64,000 nucleotides of DNA from Achromobacter pestifer (GTDB taxonomy: Bacteria > Pseudomonadota > Gammaproteobacteria > Burkholderiales > Burkholderiaceae_B). The translations under genes and the position numbers were made by a program. Location of the stretch: assembly GCF_013267355.1 (NCBI RefSeq), contig NZ_CP053985.1, forward strand, positions 4,154,001-4,218,000, read 5' to 3'. Below the pieces are notes generated by a model. The model searched no databases. It saw nothing but the letters and a program-made list of their open reading frames with translations, and was not told the origin of the DNA. Positions 24,419-33,433 of the stretch are shown here, piece after piece; positions within the stretch are counted from its first letter, which is position 1, and each line of letters opens with the position of its first letter.

Positions 24419-25708
24419 ATGAATATTTCTACGCTCGACCTTGCGCTGGCGCTTGCGCCCCACAGCCTGGATGCCGTTCTGTCCTTTGATCAGCCCGCCT
24501 CGCTGGACCGGGCGGACGTGCTCATATGGAATCCGGCCGGCCTGTACCCGGTGCTGGAAGCGGCCTGCGAACGCGCCGATCCGCCGGTGCTGGGCGTGGG
24601 CGCGTCGGAATGGCTGCTGGCCACCAGCCGCCACTGGCGCGAGCAATTCAAGCGCCTGCTGGGCGCGGGCGGCACGCTGGTGGTGCTGGTGCCCGCGCCG
24701 CGCACGGTGGGCGTGCATACCCTGCAAGACATTCTTCCCTACGACTGGTCCGATCCGCTCTGGCCGCGAACGGTGCGCAGCCAGCCGATGGACGGCGATG
24801 CGCTGCCGCGCCAGGCGGGCGAGCCTTTCCGCACGCTCTTCACCGAAGCCGCGCGCTGTTTCCAGCCCTGCGCGACGCTGGCCGCGGCGCCGGGGGCGGG
24901 CATCCTCGAGGACGGCCAGGGGATGACGTTGGCGAGCTACGCCAGCGAACCGCCGGGCCGCCTGCTGCTGCTTCCGGCGCTGGCCTCGGATATGGCGCAG
25001 GACGAGGCGGGCGCGGCGCTGTTCCTGCGGGAGTTGCGCCGCTGCATCGAGCGCCTGGGCCAGCGCAGCGGCGTGCGCCTGGCGGGGTGGCTGGACCTGC
25101 AGCGCGGCCCGGCAGACGAGCAATTGCATGCCCGCCGCGCGCAGTGCCTGCGCGAGCGCCATGCGCTAGACCTGGAGCTGCAGGAACTGGATCGCGCCAT
25201 GGCCGAGCGGGACTTCTTCAAGCAGCTGCTTGCCGGCGAAGGCCTGGGCGCGGGGCTGGCGGCCGCGGAAGTCTTCCGCCGCAAGAGCGTGCCGGTGCAT
25301 GCGGATTGGGTCGAGAAAGACCTGCACATCGTCGAACTCGACCAGCGCAACCTGCTGCTCAAGGTGCGCCTGGCGGATGAGCCGCTGGACGCCGCGGCCC
25401 TGCGTCGGCTGGAAGAAGCCCGCTTGCGGGTGGCGGATTATTTCTCCCGGCCCACCTCCATCCTGGTCGCGGATTGCGCCGACAACGCCTTGCCTCCGTC
25501 GGCGCGCGCGCCGCGCCGGCAGGCCGTGCTGGAAGGCCTGGACGATGCCTATGTGCTGAATGGACTGCACCTGTATGGCTGGCATCTGCAAACTTCCGGC
25601 GACAGTCCCGACCGCCTGCTGCAGCGCTTGATGCAGGCGGACGCGGACCTGAGCGATTCCCTGCTGCGCGCGACGCTGCGCGGCCTGTCCCCGCTAGCCG
25701 GCGCCTGA
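24419..25708 (+). CDS. Unrecognised cytoplasmic protein with central coiled coil
   Basis: 429 aa, no signal peptide or membrane helix. I do not recognise the family. Residues 1-225 look like an alpha/beta domain (VLIWNPAGLYPVLE, GGTLVVLVPAP, GRLLLLPAL), loosely similar to class I glutamine amidotransferase/ThuA-like folds but without a visible catalytic Cys-His pair. Residues 234-268 are strongly helical and charged (coiled coil). Residues 295-355 form a compact domain (HIVELDQRNLLLKVRL, SILVADCADNALP). It is first in the divergent operon with an acyl-CoA synthetase and shares the palindromic control region, so it belongs to the island. It could be regulatory or a structural partner. Confidence 0.75.
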   Translation: MNISTLDLALALAPHSLDAVLSFDQPASLDRADVLIWNPAGLYPVLEAACERADPPVLGVGASEWLLATSRHWREQFKRLLGAGGTLVVLVPAPRTVGVHTLQDILPYDWSDPLWPRTVRSQPMDGDALPRQAGEPFRTLFTEAARCFQPCATLAAAPGAGILEDGQGMTLASYASEPPGRLLLLPALASDMAQDEAGAALFLRELRRCIERLGQRSGVRLAGWLDLQRGPADEQLHARRAQCLRERHALDLELQELDRAMAERDFFKQLLAGEGLGAGLAAAEVFRRKSVPVHADWVEKDLHIVELDQRNLLLKVRLADEPLDAAALRRLEEARLRVADYFSRPTSILVADCADNALPPSARAPRRQAVLEGLDDAYVLNGLHLYGWHLQTSGDSPDRLLQRLMQADADLSDSLLRATLRGLSPLAGA

Positions 25709-25744
25709 CGGGCGCGGTGAGCGTTTCGCTTCTGTGAGACTCCG

Positions 25745-27382
25745 ATGCCCGCCGACACCCCCGACCATCATGTGCAGGATATCGAACGCAACAGCGCCAA
25801 CCATCTGGCGCTTTCGCCGCTGACGTTCATCGAGCGCGCGGCGAAGGTCTATCCGCAGCGCACCGCCATCGTCCACGGCGCGCTGCGCCAGAGCTGGCGC
25901 GAGACCTATGCGCGCTGCCGCCGGCTGGCCAGCGGGCTGGCGCGCCTGGGCGTGCGGCCCGGCGATACGGTGGCCGTGATGGCGCCCAACATCCCGGCGT
26001 TGTACGAGGCCCACTTCGGCGTCGCCATGGCGGGCGCGGTGCTCAATGCCCTGAACACCAGGCTGGACGCGGAAACGCTGTCCTTCATCCTGGAGCACGG
26101 CGCGGCGGCGGTGCTGCTGACGGACCGCGAGTACGCGCCCGTCATGGCGCAGGCGCTGGCCAAGACCCGCAGGCGGATCCGGGTGGTGGACATCGACGAT
26201 CCCGAATACGGCGGGCCGGGCGAGCTGATCGGGGAAATGAACTACGAAACGCTGCTGGCGTCGGGCGATGCAGCGGCCGAGTTTTCCTGGCCCGCGGACG
26301 AATGGCAATCGCTGTGCCTGAACTACACCTCCGGCACCACCGGCAGCCCCAAGGGCGTGCTGTACCACCATCGCGGCGCCTATCTGAATGCGATAGGCAA
26401 CGCCTTGGCCTGCGATATGCGCCAGCATGCCGTGTACCTCTGGACCTTGCCGATGTTCCACTGCAATGGCTGGAGCTTTCCCTGGACCATCGCGCTATTG
26501 GCGGGAACCAATGTCTGCCTGCGGCGGGTCGAGGCCGGCGCCGTCTTCGACGCCATCCAGGCGCATGGGGTCGATTATTTCTGCGCCGCGCCGGTGGTGC
26601 TGGGCATGCTCATCAACAGTCCGCCGGAGATCAAGCGGCGCGCCGTCCGGCCGGTGCAGGTGCTTACCGGCGGCTCCCCGCCTCCGGCCGCCGTCATCGC
26701 GGCGATGGACGAGCTGGGCATAGACGTTACGCACCTGTATGGCCTGACCGAGAGCTATGGCCCATCCATCAGTTGCGCCTGGCATGAGGCCTGGAGCGAT
26801 CTGCCTCTGGATGAACAGGCTGCGCTGAAGGCCCGCATCGGCGTGCGCAAGCACACGATGGAACAGGTCCGCGTGCTGGATCCCGCCACACTGGACCCCG
26901 TGCCGCCGGACGGCGTCACCGTGGGCGAGATCATGATGCGCGGCAATACGCTCATGAAGGGCTATCTGAAGAACCCGCAGGCCACGGCCGAGGCCTTCGC
27001 CGGAGGCTGGTTCCACACCGGCGATCTGGGCGTGGTGCACCCCGACGGCTACATGCAGATCAAGGATCGCGCCAAGGACATCGTCATTTCCGGCGGCGAG
27101 AACATCTCGACGGTCGAGGTCGAGGATGCCTTGTACGCGCATCCCGCCGTGCTGGAAGCGGCGGTGGTGGCGCGGCCGGATGCCAAGTGGGGCGAGACGC
27201 CTTGCGCCTTCGTCACGCTGAAGGACGGCTGCGCCGCGACCGCGGACGAACTGGCCGGCTTCTGCCGGGGACGCCTGGCGGGCTTCAAGGTGCCGCGCAC
27301 CTTTGTGTTCGGCCCGCTGCCCAAGACCGCCACGGGCAAGATCCAGAAGTACCTGCTGCGCGAACAGGCGCGGCAGCTGTGA
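25745..27382 (+). CDS. Acyl-CoA synthetase (AMP-forming, medium-chain/AlkK- or LvaE-like)
   Basis: 545 aa. [11 protein letters not shown] (194-204) is the AMP-binding loop, YGLTESYGP motif A5, [15 protein letters not shown] with the hinge, [12 protein letters not shown], and catalytic Lys532 in TATGKIQKY. The [10 protein letters not shown] segment is typical of ligases for short to medium or branched acids. It activates an acid to its CoA thioester, feeding the SDR, kinase and acyl-CoA dehydrogenase of the opposite operon. It is coded 36 bp after the unrecognised 429-aa protein. Confidence 0.9.
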   Translation: MPADTPDHHVQDIERNSANHLALSPLTFIERAAKVYPQRTAIVHGALRQSWRETYARCRRLASGLARLGVRPGDTVAVMAPNIPALYEAHFGVAMAGAVLNALNTRLDAETLSFILEHGAAAVLLTDREYAPVMAQALAKTRRRIRVVDIDDPEYGGPGELIGEMNYETLLASGDAAAEFSWPADEWQSLCLNYTSGTTGSPKGVLYHHRGAYLNAIGNALACDMRQHAVYLWTLPMFHCNGWSFPWTIALLAGTNVCLRRVEAGAVFDAIQAHGVDYFCAAPVVLGMLINSPPEIKRRAVRPVQVLTGGSPPPAAVIAAMDELGIDVTHLYGLTESYGPSISCAWHEAWSDLPLDEQAALKARIGVRKHTMEQVRVLDPATLDPVPPDGVTVGEIMMRGNTLMKGYLKNPQATAEAFAGGWFHTGDLGVVHPDGYMQIKDRAKDIVISGGENISTVEVEDALYAHPAVLEAAVVARPDAKWGETPCAFVTLKDGCAATADELAGFCRGRLAGFKVPRTFVFGPLPKTATGKIQKYLLREQARQL

Positions 27383-27404
27383 GTCCGCCGCCGCCGGCGC
27401 GGCC

Positions 27405-28796
27405 CTAGGCGCGCGGCAGCAGATCCAGGGCCTGCGCGTCGAAGCGCCGCAGGTTCGGGAACACCAGGCCCAGATCGTCGCGGCTGGCGCCGAACCAGCC
27501 GCCCAGAGACGCCCCGAGCTGGTCCACGGCCAGGGTCGGCAAGAGGCGGCCGTTGTCGACGAAACCGGGGCCGTCCAGGGCAATTTCCGGGTGGCTGCCG
27601 TAGTAGCGGCCGCCCTTGACGGCGCCGCCCAGCACGAAGTGGTGCGAGCCCCAGCCGTGGTCGGAGCCGTTGCCGTTGGAGCCCAGGGTACGGCCGAATT
27701 CGGATGCCGTGAACGTGGTCACCTGGTCCGCCACGCCGATTGCCGACAGCGCCTGCTGGAACGCGGCCAAGGCCTGGCCCAGTTCCTTGAGCAGCGCGGG
27801 GTGGGTGTCGTTCAGACCGGCGTGGTTGTCATAGCCGTTCTGCGATACGAAGAAGACCTGGCGGCGCGCGCCCAGCGCCTGCCGCGCCGCGATGATGCGG
27901 GCGACGATCTTCAGCTGCTGGGCCAGGGGCGTCGAGAAATCGCCTGGCACGGCCACGCCCGCGAGGGCCGCGCGCAGGCGCGCATCGGCGTCGATGGACT
28001 GCGCGGCGATGCGCGACATTTCGCGCTCCATCAGGTGTTCGCGCGGCTGCGTGATCAGCTGGCGCAGCAAGGCGGTGCAGGCGCTGGAGCCATACATGTC
28101 GCGGGTCAGCAGGTCCATTTGCGTCGAACCATGGATGCCCACGCGGTATCCGGCGATCTTGCGTCCGGCCAGCAGCACGCTGCTGCCGCCCGCCGTGATG
28201 CCCGTGAAGGTGCGCTGCGCGTTGGCGTCCGCGTACAGGTCCGTCAGCCGTCCGGCCCAGCCCGATGCCGCGCCCTCCGGCGCCAGCGCCTGCCAATACG
28301 ATTGCTGGTCGTTGTGCGAGAACAGCTTGGGCGGCAGGGGCACGCGCGCGCCTATGTATTCCTGCTTGGACGTGGGCACCACCAGCGGGCCTATGTTCAG
28401 CAGCACCGCCATGTCGCCGCTTTCGTACAAGGGCTTGAGTGGCGCCAGCGACGGCGCCAGCGCGAACTGGGCGCCGCCGGGGGCGGGCTCCTTGCCGCGC
28501 AGCGCGGTGGCCTGCAGGGCGTTGCGCGGAAGCGCTATGTCGGTGCGCGCCTGGGCATAGGCCTTGTAGGCGGCCGTGTCGTAGGGTACCAGCGAGTTGT
28601 AGGGGTCGTTGCCGCCGTAGAGAAACACGCAGACCAGCGCCTTGTAGGAGGAGGCCGGCGCCGATTGCGCCGCGGCCGCGCCCAGGGCCGCCAGGTTCAG
28701 CGCCAGCGGCGCGGCGGCCCCGGAGGCGCCGAGCGCGCAGGCGCGCAGCAGGAATTCGCGGCGGCTGGTTTGCGCGGCGTGGCGGGAAGTCTTCAT
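27405..28796 (-). CDS. DUF1501 protein with Tat signal
   Basis: 463 aa from ATG 28796. A twin-arginine signal (SRREFLLRAC, about residues 11-42, ending AAAAQ) marks it for folded export. The rest has DUF1501 features: LVCVFLYGGNDPYNS, ITAGGSSVLLAGR, VTTFTASEFGRTLGSNG and SDHGWGSHHFVLGG, related to the sulfatase/alkaline-phosphatase-like fold. The start overlaps the stop of the DUF1800 gene (ATGA). DUF1501 and DUF1800 proteins are commonly paired in bacteria; the function of the pair is unknown. Confidence 0.9.
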   Translation of the reverse strand: MKTSRHAAQTSRREFLLRACALGASGAAAPLALNLAALGAAAAQSAPASSYKALVCVFLYGGNDPYNSLVPYDTAAYKAYAQARTDIALPRNALQATALRGKEPAPGGAQFALAPSLAPLKPLYESGDMAVLLNIGPLVVPTSKQEYIGARVPLPPKLFSHNDQQSYWQALAPEGAASGWAGRLTDLYADANAQRTFTGITAGGSSVLLAGRKIAGYRVGIHGSTQMDLLTRDMYGSSACTALLRQLITQPREHLMEREMSRIAAQSIDADARLRAALAGVAVPGDFSTPLAQQLKIVARIIAARQALGARRQVFFVSQNGYDNHAGLNDTHPALLKELGQALAAFQQALSAIGVADQVTTFTASEFGRTLGSNGNGSDHGWGSHHFVLGGAVKGGRYYGSHPEIALDGPGFVDNGRLLPTLAVDQLGASLGGWFGASRDDLGLVFPNLRRFDAQALDLLPRA

Positions 28797-30358
28797 TTCT
28801 GCACCAGGTATTCGGGGCTGGCGGCCACCAGCATGATGGTGGCGCGCACGCGGTCGCGCGGCCGGTCCGCGGGTATCGTGGCCACTGCGCGCGCGATGCT
28901 GCCGGCGGTCTCGGCGGAATAGGCATCGCCCGCCAGCAGCAGCAGCACCCGGGCCACCAGCGCGGTCGGATCCTGCGCCAGCGCGATCTCGGCGGCGTAG
29001 GGCGTCTGCAGATCCTCCCAACCCCGGTCCACATAGATGGCCAGGAAGTTCAGGTAGCCGGCGATGCTGGTTTCATCGGTGATCTGCAACTCCGGCGCCA
29101 CCAGGTGCTGGCGCGCCAGTTCGGTCACCGGCGGCACATAGCGCGGGCGGAAGAAATTGAAGACGCTGGCCGAGCGCATCGGGCTCTGGGCCAGCCGGAT
29201 CGTGTTGTCAGTGGTGTCCGGCATGGCCCAGGCGCCGTTGTTGGAGGCGGCGCCGAACGCCCGCGCCCAGGCCGCGAAGCGCACGATGGGTTCGCGTACC
29301 TTGCCCCAGCCGGGCGCGGCCAGGTCAGGTTGGCGCGCCTCGGGGTCCAGCAGGACGGCGCGCACCACGGCCTTCAGGTTGCCGCGCGCGCCGCTACCGT
29401 CGTCATTGAAGGCGGCGGACACGCGCGCGACATAGGCGTGGCTGGGATTGCTGGTGACCAGCCGCTGGATCAGCTGGGTGCCAATGAAGGGCCCTACGTT
29501 GGGATGGGCGCAGATCACCTCCATGGCGCGCTTGAGCGACAGGTGGCCGTCGGTGCCCGCCGGCACCACCGCACCCAGAAAGCGCTTCTCGGCCAGCGAG
29601 TGCAGCGCGTTGTTCAGGGCCATGGGACGGCGGTGGAACTCCACGTCGGTTTCCGGACCGTTGATGTCCCAGCCGGTGAAGACCTTGGCCAGCCCCTGCA
29701 CGTCGGCATTGGTGTAGGTTTCCACGGGCGCGCCCTGGACCATCCTGACGGCGCCGTCCGGTTCCAGTTCCAGCAGGCCGATGCTGAACAGCTGCATGAC
29801 CTCGCGGGCGTAGTTCTCGTCGGGATGGCGGCCGGTCTTGGGGTCTTCCTTGCGGTTGCCGCGGTAGGTCAGCATGCAGCCCATGGACAGGTTGCGGGTC
29901 ACGGCCGTCAGCAACTGCTGGTAGTTGCCCAGGGCATGCTCGGCCAGCAGGTCCATGAAGCCCGCGGCGCCGAACAGCGGCCAGGACGCGGTGATGGACG
30001 ACACGCCCACCACGAAGATCTCCGACAGCGCGAACGCCACCCGCGTGCGCACCTGGTCCGGGGCGGAGATGAACTTGCGCCACAGCGTGGATTCCAGGGG
30101 CGCGTTGATGCCGTTGCCTTTGAACGCCTCGGTGTTCTTGCGTTGCTGCAGCAGCCAGTCGAAATGGGTCTGCGATGGCGGCATGGCCAACTGCGCGTCC
30201 AGCCAGGCCGCGTAGCCTTCGCGCACCACGGCGTCGATGTCGGCGGGCGTGGGGCCGAACGTGGCCTGCGCCAGGAAACGCGAGGCCTGGCCCGGGGTCG
30301 GTTTTGCGGGGGAAATATCGGCGGACTGCGGCGCAGCCGCTGACGGCGTAGCGGACAT
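28793..30358 (-). CDS. DUF1800 protein
   Basis: 521 aa from ATG 30358, with GAGG 8 nt before; a GTG three codons earlier merges with that site. DUF1800 landmarks are FLAQATFGPT near the N-terminus, RTRVAFALSEIFVV, the NRKEDPKTGRHPDENYAREVMQLF-type core (PDENYAREVM) and FFRPRYVPP. No signal peptide is evident, in contrast to its Tat-exported partner. A strong hairpin (30389-30421) precedes the gene. Known only as the partner of DUF1501; no reaction is established. Confidence 0.88.
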   Translation of the reverse strand: MSATPSAAAPQSADISPAKPTPGQASRFLAQATFGPTPADIDAVVREGYAAWLDAQLAMPPSQTHFDWLLQQRKNTEAFKGNGINAPLESTLWRKFISAPDQVRTRVAFALSEIFVVGVSSITASWPLFGAAGFMDLLAEHALGNYQQLLTAVTRNLSMGCMLTYRGNRKEDPKTGRHPDENYAREVMQLFSIGLLELEPDGAVRMVQGAPVETYTNADVQGLAKVFTGWDINGPETDVEFHRRPMALNNALHSLAEKRFLGAVVPAGTDGHLSLKRAMEVICAHPNVGPFIGTQLIQRLVTSNPSHAYVARVSAAFNDDGSGARGNLKAVVRAVLLDPEARQPDLAAPGWGKVREPIVRFAAWARAFGAASNNGAWAMPDTTDNTIRLAQSPMRSASVFNFFRPRYVPPVTELARQHLVAPELQITDETSIAGYLNFLAIYVDRGWEDLQTPYAAEIALAQDPTALVARVLLLLAGDAYSAETAGSIARAVATIPADRPRDRVRATIMLVAASPEYLVQK

Positions 30359-30388
30359 GCGCGGCACCTCGTCGAATGCGAAAACCTA

Positions 30389-30421
30389 CGGTACTGAAGC
30401 CCGGCACGGGCTTCAATACCG
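30389..30421. terminator. Strong hairpin between SDR and DUF1800 genes
   Basis: Two 15-nt arms (CGGTACTGAAGCCCG and CGGGCTTCAATACCG) with a GCA loop and one G-T/C-A mismatch. No T-tract follows on either strand. It probably ends transcripts from the SDR gene on the minus strand or acts as a roadblock before DUF1800. Confidence 0.5.
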
Positions 30422-30457
30422 TCATTCGGACGAGAGACTAGTCCAAAAGCATGAGAT

Positions 30458-31162
30458 TCAGACCGAGCGCGTAATGCCGCCGTCGATGCGGATGTTCTGG
30501 CCGGTGATGTAGGAAGACGCGTCGGAAGCCAGGAAGGCGATCAGGTCCGCAACTTCTTCGGCGGTGCCGTAGCGGCCCATCGGAATGCGCGTGCGGCGGT
30601 CTTCCTTTTCGGGCAGGCTGTCGATGAAGCCGGGCAGCACATTGTTCATCCGCACATTGTGCTCGGCGTATTCGTCCGCGAACACCTTGGTGAAGGCGGC
30701 CAGCCCGGCGCGGAACACGCCCGACGTCGGGAACAGCGCTTCGGGTTCGAAGGTGGCGTAGGTTGAAATATTGACGATGGCGCCGGATTTCTGCTGTTTC
30801 ATCACCGGCGCGACCAGGCGCGCGATGCGCACCACGTTCAGCAGGTAGTACTCCATGCCCAGGTGCCAGTCTTCGTCGCTGATCTCCAGCAGCGGCCCCT
30901 TGGGGCCGTGGCCGGCGCTGTTGACCACGGCATCGATCCTGCCCCATTTCTGCTGTGTGGCGTCCACCAGCCGCGCCAGGTCCTCGGGCGAGCGGTTGGA
31001 GCCCGTGATGCCCAGGCCGCCCAGTTCCTGCGCCAGGGCTGCGCCCTTGCCGGAGGAAGACAGGATGGCCACGCGCCAGCCGTCGGCCGCCAGTTTGCGC
31101 GCCGCCGCCGCGCCCATGCCGCTGCCGCCGGCGGTGACGATCGCCACTTTTTCCGTGCTCAT
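30458..31162 (-). CDS. SDR-fold protein lacking the YxxxK catalytic pair
   Basis: 234 aa from ATG 31162 (AGGAG 6 nt before; a GTG two codons earlier is possible). TAGGSGMG (10-17) and NSAGHG (81-86) show a Rossmann SDR. After Ser133 (NISTYATFEP) the place of the Tyr-x3-Lys pair reads SGVFR (Ser147, Arg151), so both catalytic residues are replaced. The C-terminal GQNIRIDGGITRSV is normal for the family. It may bind NAD(P) without classical SDR chemistry, or use other residues. Confidence 0.82.
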   Translation of the reverse strand: MSTEKVAIVTAGGSGMGAAAARKLAADGWRVAILSSSGKGAALAQELGGLGITGSNRSPEDLARLVDATQQKWGRIDAVVNSAGHGPKGPLLEISDEDWHLGMEYYLLNVVRIARLVAPVMKQQKSGAIVNISTYATFEPEALFPTSGVFRAGLAAFTKVFADEYAEHNVRMNNVLPGFIDSLPEKEDRRTRIPMGRYGTAEEVADLIAFLASDASSYITGQNIRIDGGITRSV

Positions 31163-31181
31163 GCTCACTCCTGGTCTTGAA

Positions 31182-32516
31182 TCATTGGGGAGCGGTCATT
31201 GTAGAAGCGGGAGCGATTCGCCACACCACATTGCCGACGTCGTCGGCCGCCAGCAGGTTGCCCTGGCGGTCTATCGCCACCCCTACCGGACGGCCCTGGG
31301 CTTCGCCGCTTTCATTGAGGAAGCCCGTCAGCACGTCGCGCGCCGGGCCGTCGGGCTTGCCGCCGCGGAAGGGCACGAAGATGACCTCGTAGCCGCTGCG
31401 CGGATCGCGGTTCCATGAACCATGTTGGCCCACGAACATGCCGTCCGTGTAGGGGGCGGGCAGGCGTGATCCGCCCGACCAGGCCAGCCCCAGCGAGGCG
31501 GTGTGCGGACCCAGCGCGTAATCGGGCACGATGGCGCGCGCCACCAGGTCGGGGCGCGGCGGCTGGACCCGGGTGTCGACGTGCTGGCCGAAATAGCTGT
31601 AGGGCCAGCCGTAGAAGCCGCCGTCCCGCACCGAGGTCATGTAGTCGGGCACCAGGTCGCTGCCCAGTTCGTCGCGCTCGTTGACGGCCGTCCACAGCGT
31701 CTTGCCGTCCGGCGCCCAGGCCATGCCCACCGGGTTGCGCAGCCCGGTGGCATAGAGGCGCTTGCTGCCGCTGGCCACGTCGATTTCCCAGATGGCGGCG
31801 CGGCCCTCTTCAATGTCCATGCCGTTTTCGCCGACGTTGCTGTTGGAGCCCACGGACGCGTACAGCTTGCTGCCGTCGGGGCTGGCCAGCAGGTTCTTGG
31901 TCCAGTGATGGTTCAGGCCCGCGGGCAGGTCGGTGACCTTCACGCCGGGGGCGCTGATCCGCTCTTGTCCGGTTTGGTAGGGAAAGCGCAGCACGGCATC
32001 GGCATTGGCGACGTATAGCTGATTGCCGATCAAGGCCATGCCGAAGGGCGAGTTCAGGCCGTCGAGCAATACGCTGCGCGTTTCGGCGACGCCGTCATGG
32101 TCGGCATCGCGCAGCAGGGTGATGCGGTTTGCGCTCGGGGCCCTGGCGCCGGCGCGTTTCATCACCAGGCCGGCGACCCAGGCCTTGAAGCCGCCGGAGG
32201 CCGATTCGGGCTTGGGCGGCGCGTTGGTCTCGGCCACCAGCACGTCGCCGTTGGGCAGCACGTACAGCCAGCGTGGATGGTCCAGGCCGCCGGCGAACGG
32301 CGTCACCGCCAGGCCGCTGGCGGCCACCGGATGCGCGCCCGCGGGCCAGCCCACGGCCTTGGCTGTCTTCACCGTGGGGATGGCGGTGGGATTGGGGGCG
32401 GGCAACTGGGGCGATGGGCCCATGCCGGCTTCGACCGGCAAGGTGGCCATTTCGCCGCAGGCATTGAGGGCGGCCAGCGCAAAGCCGGCCGCGGCCCACA
32501 TACGCAACATGTGCAT
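31182..32516 (-). CDS. Sorbosone dehydrogenase-like (PQQ-type) beta-propeller lipoprotein
   Basis: 444 aa from ATG 32516; the lipobox LNAC puts the lipidated cysteine at residue 20. Six-bladed propeller features of the soluble glucose/L-sorbosone dehydrogenase family are visible: [66 protein letters not shown] and [10 protein letters not shown]. Homologues oxidise aldoses with PQQ, but no PQQ genes are seen here and many members have no known substrate. It is membrane-anchored in the periplasm. Confidence 0.82.
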   Translation of the reverse strand: MHMLRMWAAAGFALAALNACGEMATLPVEAGMGPSPQLPAPNPTAIPTVKTAKAVGWPAGAHPVAASGLAVTPFAGGLDHPRWLYVLPNGDVLVAETNAPPKPESASGGFKAWVAGLVMKRAGARAPSANRITLLRDADHDGVAETRSVLLDGLNSPFGMALIGNQLYVANADAVLRFPYQTGQERISAPGVKVTDLPAGLNHHWTKNLLASPDGSKLYASVGSNSNVGENGMDIEEGRAAIWEIDVASGSKRLYATGLRNPVGMAWAPDGKTLWTAVNERDELGSDLVPDYMTSVRDGGFYGWPYSYFGQHVDTRVQPPRPDLVARAIVPDYALGPHTASLGLAWSGGSRLPAPYTDGMFVGQHGSWNRDPRSGYEVIFVPFRGGKPDGPARDVLTGFLNESGEAQGRPVGVAIDRQGNLLAADDVGNVVWRIAPASTMTAPQ

Positions 32517-32574
32517 GATGCGACTCCTATCGGTGTGTCCCATCATACTCAGGCGGGCGCAAGCCCGCATGGGG

Positions 32575-32895
32575 TCAATCGTCGAAACGGCTGCGCGTGA
32601 CGGCGCCGGATTGCGGATCGACGTACAGCTTGACGCGTTGGCCTTGCGGGTCATAGGCCTTCACTTCGTAGCCATGCTTGCTGGAACGCTCGATCTCGGA
32701 GATGTTGCGGTAGCCGGCCGCTTCCATCTTGTCGTAGACCTGACGTATCGTCAGCATCGGCGCGGGCGCCGTGGCCGGGGCGGTCGTCGCGGCCGGCGCC
32801 GCGGGCGCGGCGGCCTGGGCGAAGGCTGGTGCGCCTGCAACCAGGGCCGAGGTGCCGATTGCCAGTGCTGCCAGGGTTTGCTGAATGCGCGTCAT
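32575..32895 (-). CDS. Small periplasmic PepSY-domain protein
   Basis: 106 aa. A signal peptide to about residue 26 (APAFAQ) is followed by an Ala/Pro/Thr-rich linker (27-46) and a PepSY-like domain ([38 protein letters not shown]). PepSY domains are thought to modulate partner proteases or sensors in the envelope. It diverges from a second PepSY gene that is the first member of a two-component operon, and the gap holds a PhoP-like box, so both may be controlled by that system. Confidence 0.85.
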   Translation of the reverse strand: MTRIQQTLAALAIGTSALVAGAPAFAQAAAPAAPAATTAPATAPAPMLTIRQVYDKMEAAGYRNISEIERSSKHGYEVKAYDPQGQRVKLYVDPQSGAVTRSRFDD

Positions 32896-32990
32896 GATGA
32901 ATCTCTCCTTGGGTTTTCAAAAGGGCTGGCCGTCTTCACAACCATGCCGCCATTATTCGGTTTGGCGCATGAACCTATTCTGAAGCCGCC

Positions 32991-33024
32991 GTTCATGTGA
33001 GGTTCATCCGCGGCGCGGTATAAA
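32991..33024 (+). promoter_or_regulatory. Direct repeat GTTCAT-N5-GTTCAT with -10 TATAAA (PhoP-like box)
   Basis: GTTCAT occurs at 32991-32996 and 33002-33007, an 11-bp period as used by OmpR/PhoP-type regulators, and TATAAA at 33019-33024 is a good -10. The repeat overlaps where a -35 would lie. An inverted copy ATGAAC is at 32969-32974. It sits in front of the operon that encodes such a regulator, so autoactivation is likely. Confidence 0.6.
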
Positions 33025-33085
33025 TGACGCTGGATCCATCCCCATTTCCAGAGAGGCCCGGCCTTGCCGCATCACGGAGTTCAGC

Positions 33086-33433
33086 ATGATCTGGCGTAGG
33101 CGCGGCGGCATACTATTGTCCGCCTGCGCGCTTGCGCTGGCCTTGGCCGCGGGGCCAGGCGCGGGCCTGGCCGACGAGAGCGACCACGAGCGCGCGCGCC
33201 AGGCCCTGCAGGCAGGCAAGGTGCTGCCCCTGGGCGCGGTGCTGGACATCGTCGAGCGCGATTTCCCGGGGCAGGTGGTCAAGGTCGAGTTCGAAGAAGA
33301 CGACGACGAATTCATCTACGAGATCCGTGTGCTGCAAGCCGGCGGCGGCATACTCAAGCTGAAGATCGACGCGCGCGACGGCGCCCTGCTGGGCGTCAAG
33401 GGCCGCGAAATCAAATTCAAGGACAGGCCCTGA
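33086..33433 (+). CDS. PepSY-domain periplasmic protein of the two-component operon
   Basis: 115 aa with signal peptide (to about residue 29). The mature part is one PepSY unit: KVLPLGAVLDIVERDFPGQVVKVEFEED, YEIRVLQAGGGILKLKIDARDG. Its stop overlaps the response regulator start (TGATG at 33431-33435). First-gene PepSY proteins next to PhoP/PhoQ-like systems are thought to tune the sensor; direct evidence for this one is lacking. Confidence 0.88.
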   Translation: MIWRRRGGILLSACALALALAAGPGAGLADESDHERARQALQAGKVLPLGAVLDIVERDFPGQVVKVEFEEDDDEFIYEIRVLQAGGGILKLKIDARDGALLGVKGREIKFKDRP

